Below are positions 7,831 to 20,002 of a DNA stretch of 64,000 nt, piece after piece; position 1 is the stretch's first letter; every line of letters starts with the position of its first letter. The DNA lies in the NCBI GenBank assembly GCA_913776195.1, contig CAJYMH010000006.1, positions 186,001 through 250,000 of the forward strand. The letters run 5' to 3'. The stretch comes from an uncultured Caulobacter sp. (lineage in GTDB: Bacteria; Pseudomonadota; Alphaproteobacteria; Caulobacterales; Caulobacteraceae). A model generated the notes under the pieces. It did no database searches. It was not told where the DNA came from and was given only the letters and a program-made list of their open reading frames with translations. The position numbers and the translations under genes were made by a program.

Positions 7831-9096
7831 TCAGAGCTTCGGTCCCTTGGGACCCGGTTTCTTCGGGCCGCCGCTCTTGGGCGCGTGGCTCGGCTTCTTC
7901 TTCGGCTTCGCCCAGCCGGCCTTGTAGACCGGCTTGTCGGACGAGGCCTCGGCGCCGGCCGCCTTCGGGCGCGGCTTGCGGGTCTTGTCGGCGCGGCGCG
8001 GATCGCTGGTCTCCAGGCCCGGCGCCCGGAACGGCTTCTTGGGACCGCCGGGCTTCGGGCGACCCGGCCCACGCGGACGCTCGTCCTCGTCGCGCGGACG
8101 ACGCGGCGGAAAATCGCGGCCGCCAGGGCCCTTGCGGGGGCGCTCGTCCTCGCCACGACGCGGGCTGCGATCGTCACGACGCCCCTCGGCCTTGTCCTCG
8201 CGCGGCGTACGGCGATCAACCTTGCCGCCGCGACGCGGGGCGGGACCGTCACTTTCGACAGGCGCCGCGCCGCGGTACAGGGGCCGGTCGCCCAGGGGCA
8301 TGGAGCCGGCGGTGATGTGCTCGGCCAGCTGCTCGCGGATCACGCGGGGGCCGACCTCCTCCACCTCGCCCGGCGCCAGGGTCCCCAGCGAGAACGGGCC
8401 ATAGGACAGGCGGATCAGGCGGTTGACCTTCAGGTCAAGAGCTTCCAGCACCCGGCGTACTTCGCGGTTCTTGCCCTCGGCCAAGGTGACGGTGATCCAG
8501 ACGTTGCGGCCGAAGTTCTCCGGCCCCTTGGCCTTGTCCAGCTTCGCCTCGATGGCCCCGTACTTCACGCCCTCAATGGTGATGCCGTTCTTCAGGCGGT
8601 CCAGCTTCTCCTGGGTGGCGTGGCCGAAGGCGCGGGCGCGATAGACGCGCGACCAGCCGTTCGACGGCAGCTCCAGCGCCCGGGTCAGGCCGCCGTCATT
8701 GGTCAGCAGCAGCAGCCCTTCGGAATTCAGGTCGAGGCGCCCGACGGAGATCACCCGTCCGATCTCCTTGGGCAGGGCCTGGAACACCGTCGGCCGCCCC
8801 TTCGGGTCGTTATGTGTGGTCACCAGCCCGACCGGCTTGTGATAGCGGAACACGCGGGTGGGCTCGGCCGAGCCCACCACCACACCGTCCACGGTGAGGA
8901 TGTCGCCCTCGCCCACCTTGACCGCCGGATGGGTCAGGACCACGCCGTTCAGGGCCACGCGGCCGCTCTCGATCAGGCGCTCCACTTCCCGGCGCGAGGC
9001 CACGCCCGCGCGGGCCAAGGCCTTGGCGATGCGTTCGCCGCCTTGACCGTCGCCGGCCTCATCCGTCAGGTGGGGATCGTAGGTTTTCTTGTTCAT
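7831..9096 (-). CDS. rluB: 23S rRNA pseudouridine synthase, RluB/RsuA family, with long basic tail
   Basis: 421 residues. An S4 RNA-binding domain starts near residue 22 (ERIAKALARAGVASRREVERLIESGRVALNG). The pseudouridine synthase domain contains the catalytic-Asp motif GRLDLNSEGLLLLTNDG and the family segment KNREVRRVLEAL...RLIRLSYGPF. RluB modifies U2605 of 23S rRNA in E. coli. After about residue 250 the protein becomes a ~170-residue tail of Pro, Arg, Lys and Gly with stretches such as PRRPRDEDERPRGPG, presumably disordered and RNA-binding. I prefer ATG 9096, with AGGA seven bases upstream, over the GTG at 9129. It is divergent from tadA. Confidence 0.9.
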   Translation of the reverse strand: MNKKTYDPHLTDEAGDGQGGERIAKALARAGVASRREVERLIESGRVALNGVVLTHPAVKVGEGDILTVDGVVVGSAEPTRVFRYHKPVGLVTTHNDPKGRPTVFQALPKEIGRVISVGRLDLNSEGLLLLTNDGGLTRALELPSNGWSRVYRARAFGHATQEKLDRLKNGITIEGVKYGAIEAKLDKAKGPENFGRNVWITVTLAEGKNREVRRVLEALDLKVNRLIRLSYGPFSLGTLAPGEVEEVGPRVIREQLAEHITAGSMPLGDRPLYRGAAPVESDGPAPRRGGKVDRRTPREDKAEGRRDDRSPRRGEDERPRKGPGGRDFPPRRPRDEDERPRGPGRPKPGGPKKPFRAPGLETSDPRRADKTRKPRPKAAGAEASSDKPVYKAGWAKPKKKPSHAPKSGGPKKPGPKGPKL

Positions 9097-9149
9097 GTCG
9101 CGTCCTGCTTCGGGCCGGGCGCATCTCACGATGGGCCGTAAAGTCGCAA

Positions 9150-9650
9150 ATGCGCAAAGAACCGCCTGACGATCAAGTCGCCCTGAACGCCGCCATGGGC
9201 CTTGCGCTGGAGCAGGCCCGGGCCGCCGCCGAGCGTGGGGAGACTCCGGTGGGGGCGGTGATCCTCGATCCGATCACGGGGGAGATCGTCGCCGTCGCGG
9301 GCAACGGTCCCATCGGCGCCCACGACCCCACGGCCCACGCCGAGATCGTCGCCATGCGCGCTGCGGCGGAGAAGTTCGGCAACTACCGCCTCACCGACCT
9401 GACCCTGGTGGTGACGCTGGAGCCCTGCGCCATGTGCGCGGGCGCCATCAGCCACGCCCGCATCGGCCGGGTGGTCTATGGAGCCGACGACCCCAAGGGC
9501 GGCGCCGTCGCGCACGGCCCGAAGTTCTTCGAACAGCCCACCTGCCACTGGCGTCCGGCGGTGACCGCCGGACTCATGGCCCAGGAAAGCGCCGACCTGC
9601 TGCGCGGCTTCTTCCGCGCCCGCCGCAAGCCCAAGGGAGACGCCGCATGA
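9150..9650 (+). CDS. tadA: tRNA-specific adenosine-34 deaminase (TadA-type nucleoside deaminase)
   Basis: 166 residues with a complete zinc cytidine/deoxycytidylate-deaminase fold. The catalytic motif is HAE at 63-65 (TAHAEIVAMR) and the zinc cysteines are C93 and C96 in EPCAMCAGAI. TadA converts the wobble adenosine of tRNA-Arg(ACG) to inosine and is normally essential. The C-terminal helix FFRARRKPKGD is typical. The stop overlaps the start of the DUF6265 gene in an ATGA, so the two are co-translated. A guanine-deaminase relative cannot be wholly excluded, but the motif spacing and length favour TadA. Confidence 0.92.
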   Translation: MRKEPPDDQVALNAAMGLALEQARAAAERGETPVGAVILDPITGEIVAVAGNGPIGAHDPTAHAEIVAMRAAAEKFGNYRLTDLTLVVTLEPCAMCAGAISHARIGRVVYGADDPKGGAVAHGPKFFEQPTCHWRPAVTAGLMAQESADLLRGFFRARRKPKGDAA

Positions 9651-10078
9651 CCGCTCTCGCCCTCATCGCCCTGCTGGCCGTCGTCCAGCCCGCCAGCGAA
9701 CTGTCCTGGCTGGTGGGCAACTGGACGGAAAAGTCCGCCGAACGTGAGGTGGTGGAGACCTGGGTCGCGCCCGTGAACGGCGTCATGACCGGCAAAAGCA
9801 TCACCACCCGGCTTGGCCGTCCCGACTTTGTCGAAGACATGACGATCACCACCGAACCCGCCGGCCCGACCTTCACCGCCACCATCCCCGGCCAGGCGCC
9901 GACCGCCTTCGTCCGCCAGCCCGGCCCGCCGGGCGAAGCCGTGTTCGAGAACAAGGCCCACGACTTCCCGCAGCGGGTCATCTACCGCCGATGCGGGATC
10001 GACCTGTGCGCCGCCATCGAAGGAACGGTCGCAGGCGAGCTGAAGCGCACCGAGTGGCGCTACCGGCGGGCGCGCTAG
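9647..10078 (+). CDS. Secreted DUF6265 family protein
   Basis: 143 residues beginning at the ATG that overlaps the tadA stop; the track reports it only as part of a frame starting at 9434. A short signal peptide, MTALALIALLAVVQPASE, precedes a beta-rich domain with WLVGNWTEKSAEREVVETWVAPVNGVMTGKS. This is the characteristic opening of DUF6265, a small lipocalin-like periplasmic family of unknown role. Two Cys near the C-terminus (YRRCGIDLCAAIEG) could form a disulfide. Its TAG shares the CTAG at 10075-10078 with the stop of the convergent dioxygenase gene. Confidence 0.75.
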   Translation: MTALALIALLAVVQPASELSWLVGNWTEKSAEREVVETWVAPVNGVMTGKSITTRLGRPDFVEDMTITTEPAGPTFTATIPGQAPTAFVRQPGPPGEAVFENKAHDFPQRVIYRRCGIDLCAAIEGTVAGELKRTEWRYRRAR

Positions 10079-10860
10079 ACCAGCGCCAGCCGGATCGCCG
10101 CCTCCACAGGCGACGGACCGTCCAGCCTCAGCGGCTCGGAAGGCAGCAACGGCGGCTGGGCCAGGAAGCGGGGGCGAGTTCCCCGATGCGGCTGGGCGCT
10201 GTGCACCAGGAACGGATGGCACAGATAGACCGTCCCGGCAGGGCCGTCGGCCAGAACTTCGTCCCGCCCCTCGCTGCCGCCGAAGCCTCCGGCCGCCAGT
10301 TCGGCCAGCGTCAACCCCGCCTCTCCGGCTGGGGCCAGCACGCGGGCTACGTCCAGGTGCGAGCCCTTGCGTATGCGGGTCGGGGCGTCTTCCCGCCCCA
10401 CGTCCGAGAACAGGAGCAGCATCAGCACCGCGCGCCCCCTGGAGACGATGTTTGCCCGCCATTGCATTAAGTCCGGGTGCTCGTGGCCGAAGCTGACATC
10501 GATGTGCCAGCCGGCGTCGCCAGGATCCTCCCGCGAAGGAAATCGCACCGGCACGGTTCCTACGGCGCCGCATGGCGACCACCGCCCCGGCCCGATCAAT
10601 TGGTCAAAGGCGGCGCGCAGGACCGGCGTATTCGCCGCCTTCACGAAGGCAGGCTGACTGTACATGCCTAGCCGGATCACAGGCCGGGTCCATGTGGCGG
10701 GACCGTCAGGGTCGAGCCCAAGGTCGCGCCACAAGATCGCTCGGGCCTCGTTGGCCAGGGCGCGGGGAAAGGCGCCGTCGATCCTGACGAAGCCGTCCAG
10801 GATGAAGGATTGAATTTGCGCGTCGCTCAAGGCGCGCGGCTTTTCGCCTGCTGCAGGCAT
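10075..10860 (-). CDS. Phytanoyl-CoA dioxygenase (PhyH) family protein
   Basis: 261 residues from ATG 10860, which has GGAGAG six bases upstream; the track's start at 10875 adds five residues. The family enters with LSDAQIQSFILDGFVRIDGAFP. The Fe(II) ligands are WHIDVSF (HxD) in the middle and the distal His in CHPFLVHSAQPHRG. The Arg of TRPRF would bind 2-oxoglutarate. Members hydroxylate lipids or small metabolites in the cytosol; the substrate here is unknown. About 60 bp of strong hairpins and a possible Phe/Tyr-rich leader peptide lie upstream on the same strand. Confidence 0.82.
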   Translation of the reverse strand: MPAAGEKPRALSDAQIQSFILDGFVRIDGAFPRALANEARAILWRDLGLDPDGPATWTRPVIRLGMYSQPAFVKAANTPVLRAAFDQLIGPGRWSPCGAVGTVPVRFPSREDPGDAGWHIDVSFGHEHPDLMQWRANIVSRGRAVLMLLLFSDVGREDAPTRIRKGSHLDVARVLAPAGEAGLTLAELAAGGFGGSEGRDEVLADGPAGTVYLCHPFLVHSAQPHRGTRPRFLAQPPLLPSEPLRLDGPSPVEAAIRLALV

Positions 10861-10881
10861 GTCTGCTCTCCACATATCCGA

Positions 10882-10959
10882 CCGGTCGGCCGCCTTGCGG
10901 CGGACCGGCGATGAACCTCTCGGGCGCGAGGCCCGGCTTCGCGCGTCCGCGAGACGCGC
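10882..10959 (-). promoter_or_regulatory. Hairpin region, possible attenuator ahead of the PhyH gene
   Basis: Two strong inverted repeats lie between the short leader ORF and the PhyH start: GCGCGTC/GACGCGC (10941-10959, loop of five) and CCGGTC..GACCGG with an inner 5-bp GC stem (10882-10908). No T run follows, so this is not a clear intrinsic terminator. The order leader peptide, hairpin, hairpin, gene resembles transcription attenuation but is unproven. Confidence 0.35.
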
Positions 10960-10965
10960 TCGGGC

Positions 10966-11001
10966 TCAGCTTCGGAAATAGTGGAAGGCGAACATCATCA
11001 T
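10966..11001 (-). CDS. Possible leader peptide MMMFAFHYFRS
   Basis: An 11-codon ORF reads MMMFAFHYFRS then TGA. AGGA lies seven bases before its first ATG, a good ribosome site. It contains three Phe and one Tyr in the last eight residues, and GC-rich hairpins follow before the PhyH gene. That layout is what an amino-acid-responsive leader looks like. Random occurrence cannot be excluded because the ORF is so short, and the downstream dioxygenase has no known link to aromatic amino acids. Confidence 0.4.
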   Translation of the reverse strand: MMMFAFHYFRS

Positions 11002-11027
11002 TGAATCATCCTAACCGACTGCGGCTC

Positions 11028-11618
11028 TCAGACGAAATCCTCGCTTAGCCGGAAATCCAGCCGCTGCTTGATGCCCGGCCAGTCGTAGTCGGTGATCGAG
11101 AACACCGCCGTGTCGCGCACGTGGCCGGTCCAGGTGATCTTGTGGTTGCGCAGGACGCCTTCCTTGCTGGCGCCCAGCTTCAGGACCGCCGCCTGGCTGC
11201 GGGCGTTGCGCACATCGACCATGAACTCCACGCGGATGGCCCCGGCCTCGAAGGCGTGGGTCAGCATCAGGCGTTTCACTTCCGGGTTCACCGGACCCGA
11301 GCGGGCGTCCGGGTGCAGAAAGGTGGAGCCGATCTCCAGCCCCGAATGAACCGGGCGCATGTTCAGGTAGCTGGACGTGCCGACCACCTTACCGTCCTCC
11401 AGCCGCCGGATGGCGTAGGCGATGCGTTCGCCGCGAGCCGTCTCGGCCTCCAGCGCCCCCCACCAGTCCTCGAAGCCCTCGCCGCAGCCGTTGACCGACA
11501 TGATCTCCCAGGCTTCGGGGTCGCAATCAACGGCGCCGCGCAGTTCGTCGCGCAGTTCCGGGGTGACGGGTTCGAGCCGCACATAACGGCCGTCGAGGGG
11601 GATGGCTCTCAGATGCAT
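11028..11618 (-). CDS. GNAT family N-acetyltransferase (RimJ/RimL-like)
   Basis: 196 residues of the GCN5-related fold closest to RimJ/RimL and aminoglycoside/ribosomal-protein acetyltransferases. It opens LDGRYVRLEPVTPELRDELRGAV. The middle strand is KVVGTSSYLNMRPVHSGLEIGSTFLHPDARSGPVNPEVKRLMLTHAFE, the region that binds the pyrophosphate of acetyl-CoA. The family's RVEFMVDVRNARSQAAVLKLGASKEGVLRNH segment follows. The acceptor could be a protein N-terminus or a small amine. The gene is divergent from the acyl-CoA dehydrogenase gene. Confidence 0.87.
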   Translation of the reverse strand: MHLRAIPLDGRYVRLEPVTPELRDELRGAVDCDPEAWEIMSVNGCGEGFEDWWGALEAETARGERIAYAIRRLEDGKVVGTSSYLNMRPVHSGLEIGSTFLHPDARSGPVNPEVKRLMLTHAFEAGAIRVEFMVDVRNARSQAAVLKLGASKEGVLRNHKITWTGHVRDTAVFSITDYDWPGIKQRLDFRLSEDFV

Positions 11619-11703
11619 GGCGGCAATCTGCCGTCGCGCTCGAGTCTGGGCAAGCTCATCCGGCTAGGCGCTTGCCGCGCGCGTCAACTCATGCAAAATG
11701 CGC

Positions 11704-11719
11704 TCAAACAAGCGTTTGA
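11704..11719. promoter_or_regulatory. PsrA-like palindrome TCAAAC-AAGC-GTTTGA
   Basis: A perfect 6-bp inverted repeat with a 4-bp centre lies 22 bp before the acyl-CoA dehydrogenase start. It fits the (G/C)AAAC-N2-4-GTTT(G/C) operator of the TetR-type fatty-acid regulator PsrA. A TetR repressor released by acyl-CoA is a natural regulator for this gene. The regulator itself is not in the window. Confidence 0.5.
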
Positions 11720-11740
11720 ACGATTAGGGACTGGTCCGCC

Positions 11741-13045
<1,305 letters not shown>

Positions 13046-13057
13046 GCTAAGAACACT

Positions 13058-13085
13058 CCTCCCCTGCAAAGCGGGGGAGGATTTT
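13058..13085 (+). terminator. Terminator hairpin after the acyl-CoA dehydrogenase gene
   Basis: CCTCCCC pairs with GGGGAGG across a 9-nt loop and is followed by ATTTTCT. It sits between two convergent genes, so it may serve both. Confidence 0.65.
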
Positions 13086-13090
13086 CTCTG

Positions 13091-13492
13091 CTAGACCATC
13101 CAGCCTCGCGCCAGCAGCGCCTTGCCATAGCTCCAGAACGGCGAGGCCAGGCTGGCCGCCATCAGCAGGGCCAGCAGCACGCCGGTCTGGCGCGCGCCCT
13201 TGCCGTTCAGCAGGCTGGACGCCGCCCCGCCGAACCATAGCCCGGCCAGCGCCAGAGCCAGGGCCGAGCCGGCCAGGGGCGAGTAGCCCAGCATGGCCGC
13301 CGCGATCACGTGAGAGCCCACCAGGGCGCCGCCCACCGCCCGCGCCTGCGCCAGGCCGTTCTCTTCCGCCTCGGTGGTCAGACCCAGCCGCTTCATCGCC
13401 CCCTCGGGGCTGGCTAGGAGAAAGCCTCCTATGGCGCCGCCGATCATGCAGGCGACTATGGCGAGAAGGATTGAAACCGTATGGGAAGCCAT
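13091..13492 (-). CDS. Small four-helix membrane protein of unknown function
   Basis: 133 residues, almost all hydrophobic. Predicted helices by eye cover VSILLAIVACMIGGAIGGFLLA, AVGGALVGSHVIAAAMLGY, LALALAGLWFGGAASSLL and GVLLALLMAASLASPFW. A short charged loop (MKRLGLTTEAEENGLAQAR) lies between the first two helices. I do not recognise the family with confidence; the spacing loosely resembles DUF4345-type proteins. It is convergent with the acyl-CoA dehydrogenase gene and divergent from groES. The overlapping 179-aa frame in the track is a shadow. Confidence 0.6.
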   Translation of the reverse strand: MASHTVSILLAIVACMIGGAIGGFLLASPEGAMKRLGLTTEAEENGLAQARAVGGALVGSHVIAAAMLGYSPLAGSALALALAGLWFGGAASSLLNGKGARQTGVLLALLMAASLASPFWSYGKALLARGWMV

Positions 13493-13803
13493 GGGCCAAG
13501 CTTACTCCGCTGCGTGGCGGACCGCCTCGATATTGTGGCCGTCCTATCCAGGCTGAACGCGCTCTCCCCATCGAGGTCGCGCTCAAGGTCTTATAATCGA
13601 CACGCCCCGCCCCTAGATGTCGAGCCTTGCGGTGAGACTGCGAAATCGCAGCAAACCCGAACGGCGCTAACCGCGGAGCCTTGACTCCCCCGGTCGCCCA
13701 ACCTACCTCCCGCGCACCGTTGGCACTCAGGGTGGGCGACTGCTAACAGCCCGCTCGCCAGCGACAAAAACACCAACCCCGTAACGCTACGGAGAGCCTC
13801 AAG
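13493..13803. other. Intergenic region holding the groESL promoter
   Basis: This 311-bp gap separates two divergent genes. TATAAT occurs at 13592-13597 without an obvious -35 partner. TTGACT at 13681 with TACCTC 17 bp later is a candidate groES promoter just upstream of the CIRCE element. A GGAGAG ribosome site precedes the groES ATG. I see no further gene. Confidence 0.55.
13720..13746 (+). promoter_or_regulatory. CIRCE element (HrcA operator) of groESL
   Basis: TTGGCACTC-N9-GACTGCTAA matches the CIRCE consensus TTAGCACTC-N9-GAGTGCTAA at 16 of 18 positions. It sits 57 bp before the groES start. HrcA binding here represses groESL in the absence of stress in alphaproteobacteria. Confidence 0.9.
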
Positions 13804-14094
13804 ATGAAGTTTCGTCCTCTTGGCGACCGCGTGCTCGTGAAGCGCGTCGAAGAAGAAGAGAAGACCAAGGGCGGGATCATCATCCCGGACACCGCCAAGG
13901 AAAAGCCGCAGGAAGGCGAAGTCGTCGCCGTCGGTCCGGGCGCCCGCAACGACAAGGGCGACGTCGTCGCTCTGGACGTGAAGGCCGGTGACCGCATCCT
14001 GTTCGGCAAGTGGTCGGGCACGGAAGTGAAGGTCGACGGTGAAGACCTGCTGATCATGAAGGAAAGCGACGTCCTGGGCGTGGTCGAGCGCTAA
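13804..14094 (+). CDS. groES: Co-chaperonin GroES
   Basis: 96 residues, the normal GroES length. It begins [44 protein letters not shown], with the mobile loop that docks onto GroEL at [15 protein letters not shown]. It ends [17 protein letters not shown]. Seven subunits form the lid of the GroEL folding chamber in the cytosol. It is the first gene of the groES-groEL operon, 54 bp before groEL. The upstream CIRCE element implies HrcA repression and heat-shock induction. Confidence 0.98.
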   Translation: MKFRPLGDRVLVKRVEEEEKTKGGIIIPDTAKEKPQEGEVVAVGPGARNDKGDVVALDVKAGDRILFGKWSGTEVKVDGEDLLIMKESDVLGVVER

Positions 14095-14130
14095 GCGCCG
14101 ACGCCTTCGACGATCTCCCTCAACCCCTAA

Positions 14131-15786
<1,656 letters not shown>

Positions 15787-15813
15787 GAAGTCCAAACACT
15801 CACTGACGTTGAA

Positions 15814-15845
15814 GGGCGGGACCGCAAGGTCCCGCCCTTTTCTTT
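15814..15845 (+). terminator. Terminator of the groESL operon
   Basis: A perfect 10-bp stem GGGCGGGACC/GGTCCCGCCC with a GCAA tetraloop is followed by TTTTCTTT. Confidence 0.95.
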
Positions 15846-16199
15846 ATCCCCTCGCTCCCTTTGGGGGAGAGGGGATGCGTTATCCCCCTCCTCCCCAACC
15901 TACCCTACACTTCCCTCATCTCCCCGCATGGGAGGGCGCGTGGCCACGTGCTGTCGTTGCGGGTAGAGCGGGCTCCCCCTGGAGGCCGACCGACGCCGGG
16001 CACGACATACGAAGGCGTCGATCGCAGCGTTCACGACAAGGACCCGCGCGGAGCGCCGGACGATCTTCACTGTCCACTCCAACCCTAATCGAGAGCCGTC
16101 CGTCGCTCCGCCGCCCTTCCAACCTTCATGGATTTCCCGTGGGGACAATGAGCCACGCCCATATACTCCGGTCTTCGTCGGGGTGAGCGGGCTCTAACC
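15846..16199. other. Long intergenic stretch without a supported gene
   Basis: These 354 bp separate the groESL terminator from the end of folP. They start with C/T-rich and G-rich runs (CTCCCTTTGGGGGAGAGGGG) like the extragenic palindromes elsewhere in the window. The minus-strand 82-codon frame at 15900-16148 has low-complexity Arg/Ser content and no ribosome site, so I do not call it. No tRNA-like or terminator structure beyond the palindrome was found. Confidence 0.5.
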
Positions 16200-17012
16200 T
16201 CAAGCCCCCTCGATCGCCCCTTGCACCACCAGCGCCTGGACCGTCTCGCGCACGTCGTGCACCCGCACCGCCCCCACCCCGGCCCGCGCACCCGCCAGGG
16301 CAGCTGCCAGCGAGCCGCCCAACCGCCCGGTCGCCTCGACCGCCAGCGGATCGAGCCCCAGGATGAACCGCTTGCGGCTCGCTCCCAGCAGGACCGGAAA
16401 ACCCGTCTCAACGAACAGCGGCAGGGCGGCCAGCAGGGCCAGGTTGTGCTCCACCGTCTTGCCGAAGCCGATGCCGGGATCGAGCCAGATCTTCTCCCGC
16501 GACACGCCCGCCGCCATGGCGGCCCCCGCCCGCGCGGCGAGGAAGGCGAGAACCTCGCCCACCACGTCGTCATAGGCCGGCGCCGCCTGCATGGAGCGAG
16601 GCTCGCCCTGCATGTGCATCAGCACCACGTCGCAGCCCAGCTCGGCCGCCACAGCTAGTCCCTCGGGCGCGAAGCCCAGGGCCGTCACGTCGTTCCAGAT
16701 CGTCGCCCCAGCGGCGACGGCGGCGCGGGCCACGACGGGCTTCATGGTGTCGATGGAGATGGCGACGGGGCTCTCCGCCCGGATCGCCGCGATCAGCGGG
16801 ACCACCCGCGCGATCTCGTCCGCCTCGCTCACCGGCGCCGCTCCCGGCCGGGTGGACTCGCCGCCGACATCCAGGATGTCGGCGCCATCGGCGATCAGCC
16901 GGCGCGCGTGGTCCAGCCCGTCCTGCAGCCCGATGAAGCGCCCGCCGTCGGAGAAGCTGTCCGGCGTGACATTGACGATCCCCATCACCTTGGGGCGGGC
17001 GTTTGCGGTCAT
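16200..17012 (-). CDS. folP: Dihydropteroate synthase FolP
   Basis: 270 residues of TIM-barrel DHPS. It joins p-aminobenzoate to 6-hydroxymethyl-dihydropterin diphosphate in folate synthesis and is the sulfonamide target. Signature 1 is GIVNVTPDSFSDGG near residue 12 and signature 2 is DILDVGGESTRPGA near 46. Later motifs include NDVTAL, LMHMQGEP, DPGIGFGKT and GASRKRFI. Its ATG overlaps the stop of the upstream hydrolase gene as ATGA. Downstream lies the 354-bp empty gap. Confidence 0.97.
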   Translation of the reverse strand: MTANARPKVMGIVNVTPDSFSDGGRFIGLQDGLDHARRLIADGADILDVGGESTRPGAAPVSEADEIARVVPLIAAIRAESPVAISIDTMKPVVARAAVAAGATIWNDVTALGFAPEGLAVAAELGCDVVLMHMQGEPRSMQAAPAYDDVVGEVLAFLAARAGAAMAAGVSREKIWLDPGIGFGKTVEHNLALLAALPLFVETGFPVLLGASRKRFILGLDPLAVEATGRLGGSLAAALAGARAGVGAVRVHDVRETVQALVVQGAIEGA

Positions 17013-18025
17013 GGCGCCAGGAAGTCGAGGACGGCCTTCTGGAAGGCCTCGGGATCCTCCAGATGGATCAGGTGGCCGCGCCCGTCAAACACCCGCACGC
17101 TCGCGTCCGGCATGGTCGGGGCCAAGTCCCGGGCCAGCTCGGCCACGATCTTGAACTTCGGCTTGTCCGCCTCGCTCGCCTGCGCCTTGCCCGGCGCGGC
17201 GCGATCCGTGCTCCCCACCAGGAACAGGGTCTTCACCGGGATGCGCGGAATGTCCTGCGCCACCGGCAGGTCGCGGATGGCGACGGCGCTGGCGTTGAAG
17301 GTCCGCACATAGAACGGCCATTCGCCGCTGGCCTTCAGCTGCTCGCGCAGGGCCACGAACGGCTCGATCACCTCCGACGAGGCCAGGCCGTAGGAGCCCA
17401 CCAGCTCCTTGCGATAGGCCTCCGCCCCCTTGGCGCTCTCGGTCCGCACCAGAGCCTCCGGATCGATAGGCGGCGTCAGGGAGCGATAATCCTGAAGGCC
17501 GATGGGCGCGTACATCACCAGTCGCCCCACCCGCTCAGGATGGGCCAGCACCAGCCGCGTCGCCGCCATGTTGCCCATGGAGTGGGCCAGCACATCGACC
17601 TTCTCGATCTTCAGGTGATCCAGCAGCGCCCACGTGTGCTCCGCCATCGCCTCGAAGCTGACCGCCATGCCGTCGACGCGGCCGGACTTGCCGAAGTTGA
17701 TCTGGTCGGGCGCGATCACCCGATAGCCGGCGGCCGTCAGCGCCTCGATCGTCCCGCCCCAGTAGCCGGCCGGAAAGTTGCGGCCGTGCAGCAGCAGCAC
17801 CGTGCGCCCGTTGGCCAAGCTGGTCGGCGCCGCGTCCATATAGGCCAGCTTGGTCTGCACCCGCTTGCCCTTGGCCTCAACCACCACCGGCAGGAAGCTG
17901 ACGGGATAGGGATAGGCGTAGCCTTCGAGGCTGGCGCCCATCGGCGCCGGCGTCTGGGCGACGGCGGGCCTGGTCAGCGGCGCGACGGCCAGGATGAGGG
18001 CGCAAAAGAAAAGGGGGAGCTTCAT
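17009..18025 (-). CDS. Secreted alpha/beta hydrolase
   Basis: 338 residues with a signal peptide, MKLPLFFCALILAVAPLTRPAVAQ. The oxyanion strand is VLLLHGRNFPAGYW, the nucleophile elbow is LAHSMGN, and the terminal catalytic His is in GRGHLIHLED. The Asp is probably in LFLVGSTDRAAP. Such proteins are periplasmic esterases, epoxide hydrolases or lactonases; no motif decides between them. The gene is sandwiched between ftsH and folP on the same strand. Its stop overlaps the folP start, so the three probably share transcription. Confidence 0.87.
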   Translation of the reverse strand: MKLPLFFCALILAVAPLTRPAVAQTPAPMGASLEGYAYPYPVSFLPVVVEAKGKRVQTKLAYMDAAPTSLANGRTVLLLHGRNFPAGYWGGTIEALTAAGYRVIAPDQINFGKSGRVDGMAVSFEAMAEHTWALLDHLKIEKVDVLAHSMGNMAATRLVLAHPERVGRLVMYAPIGLQDYRSLTPPIDPEALVRTESAKGAEAYRKELVGSYGLASSEVIEPFVALREQLKASGEWPFYVRTFNASAVAIRDLPVAQDIPRIPVKTLFLVGSTDRAAPGKAQASEADKPKFKIVAELARDLAPTMPDASVRVFDGRGHLIHLEDPEAFQKAVLDFLAP

Positions 18026-18042
18026 GGCTCCCCCTTAACGCA

Positions 18043-19920
<1,878 letters not shown>

Positions 19921-20002
19921 GGCTCTTCAATCTTCTCCCGCCCAACGGGGCGATCTACGCAAGATAGGATGACCGGCGCGATTTCGCCACGCACGCGTGT
20001 GG

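Noticed and set aside
15900-16148. 82-aa ORF in the groEL-folP gap
   Set aside because: No ribosome site, no family resemblance, and it overlaps palindrome-like sequence.
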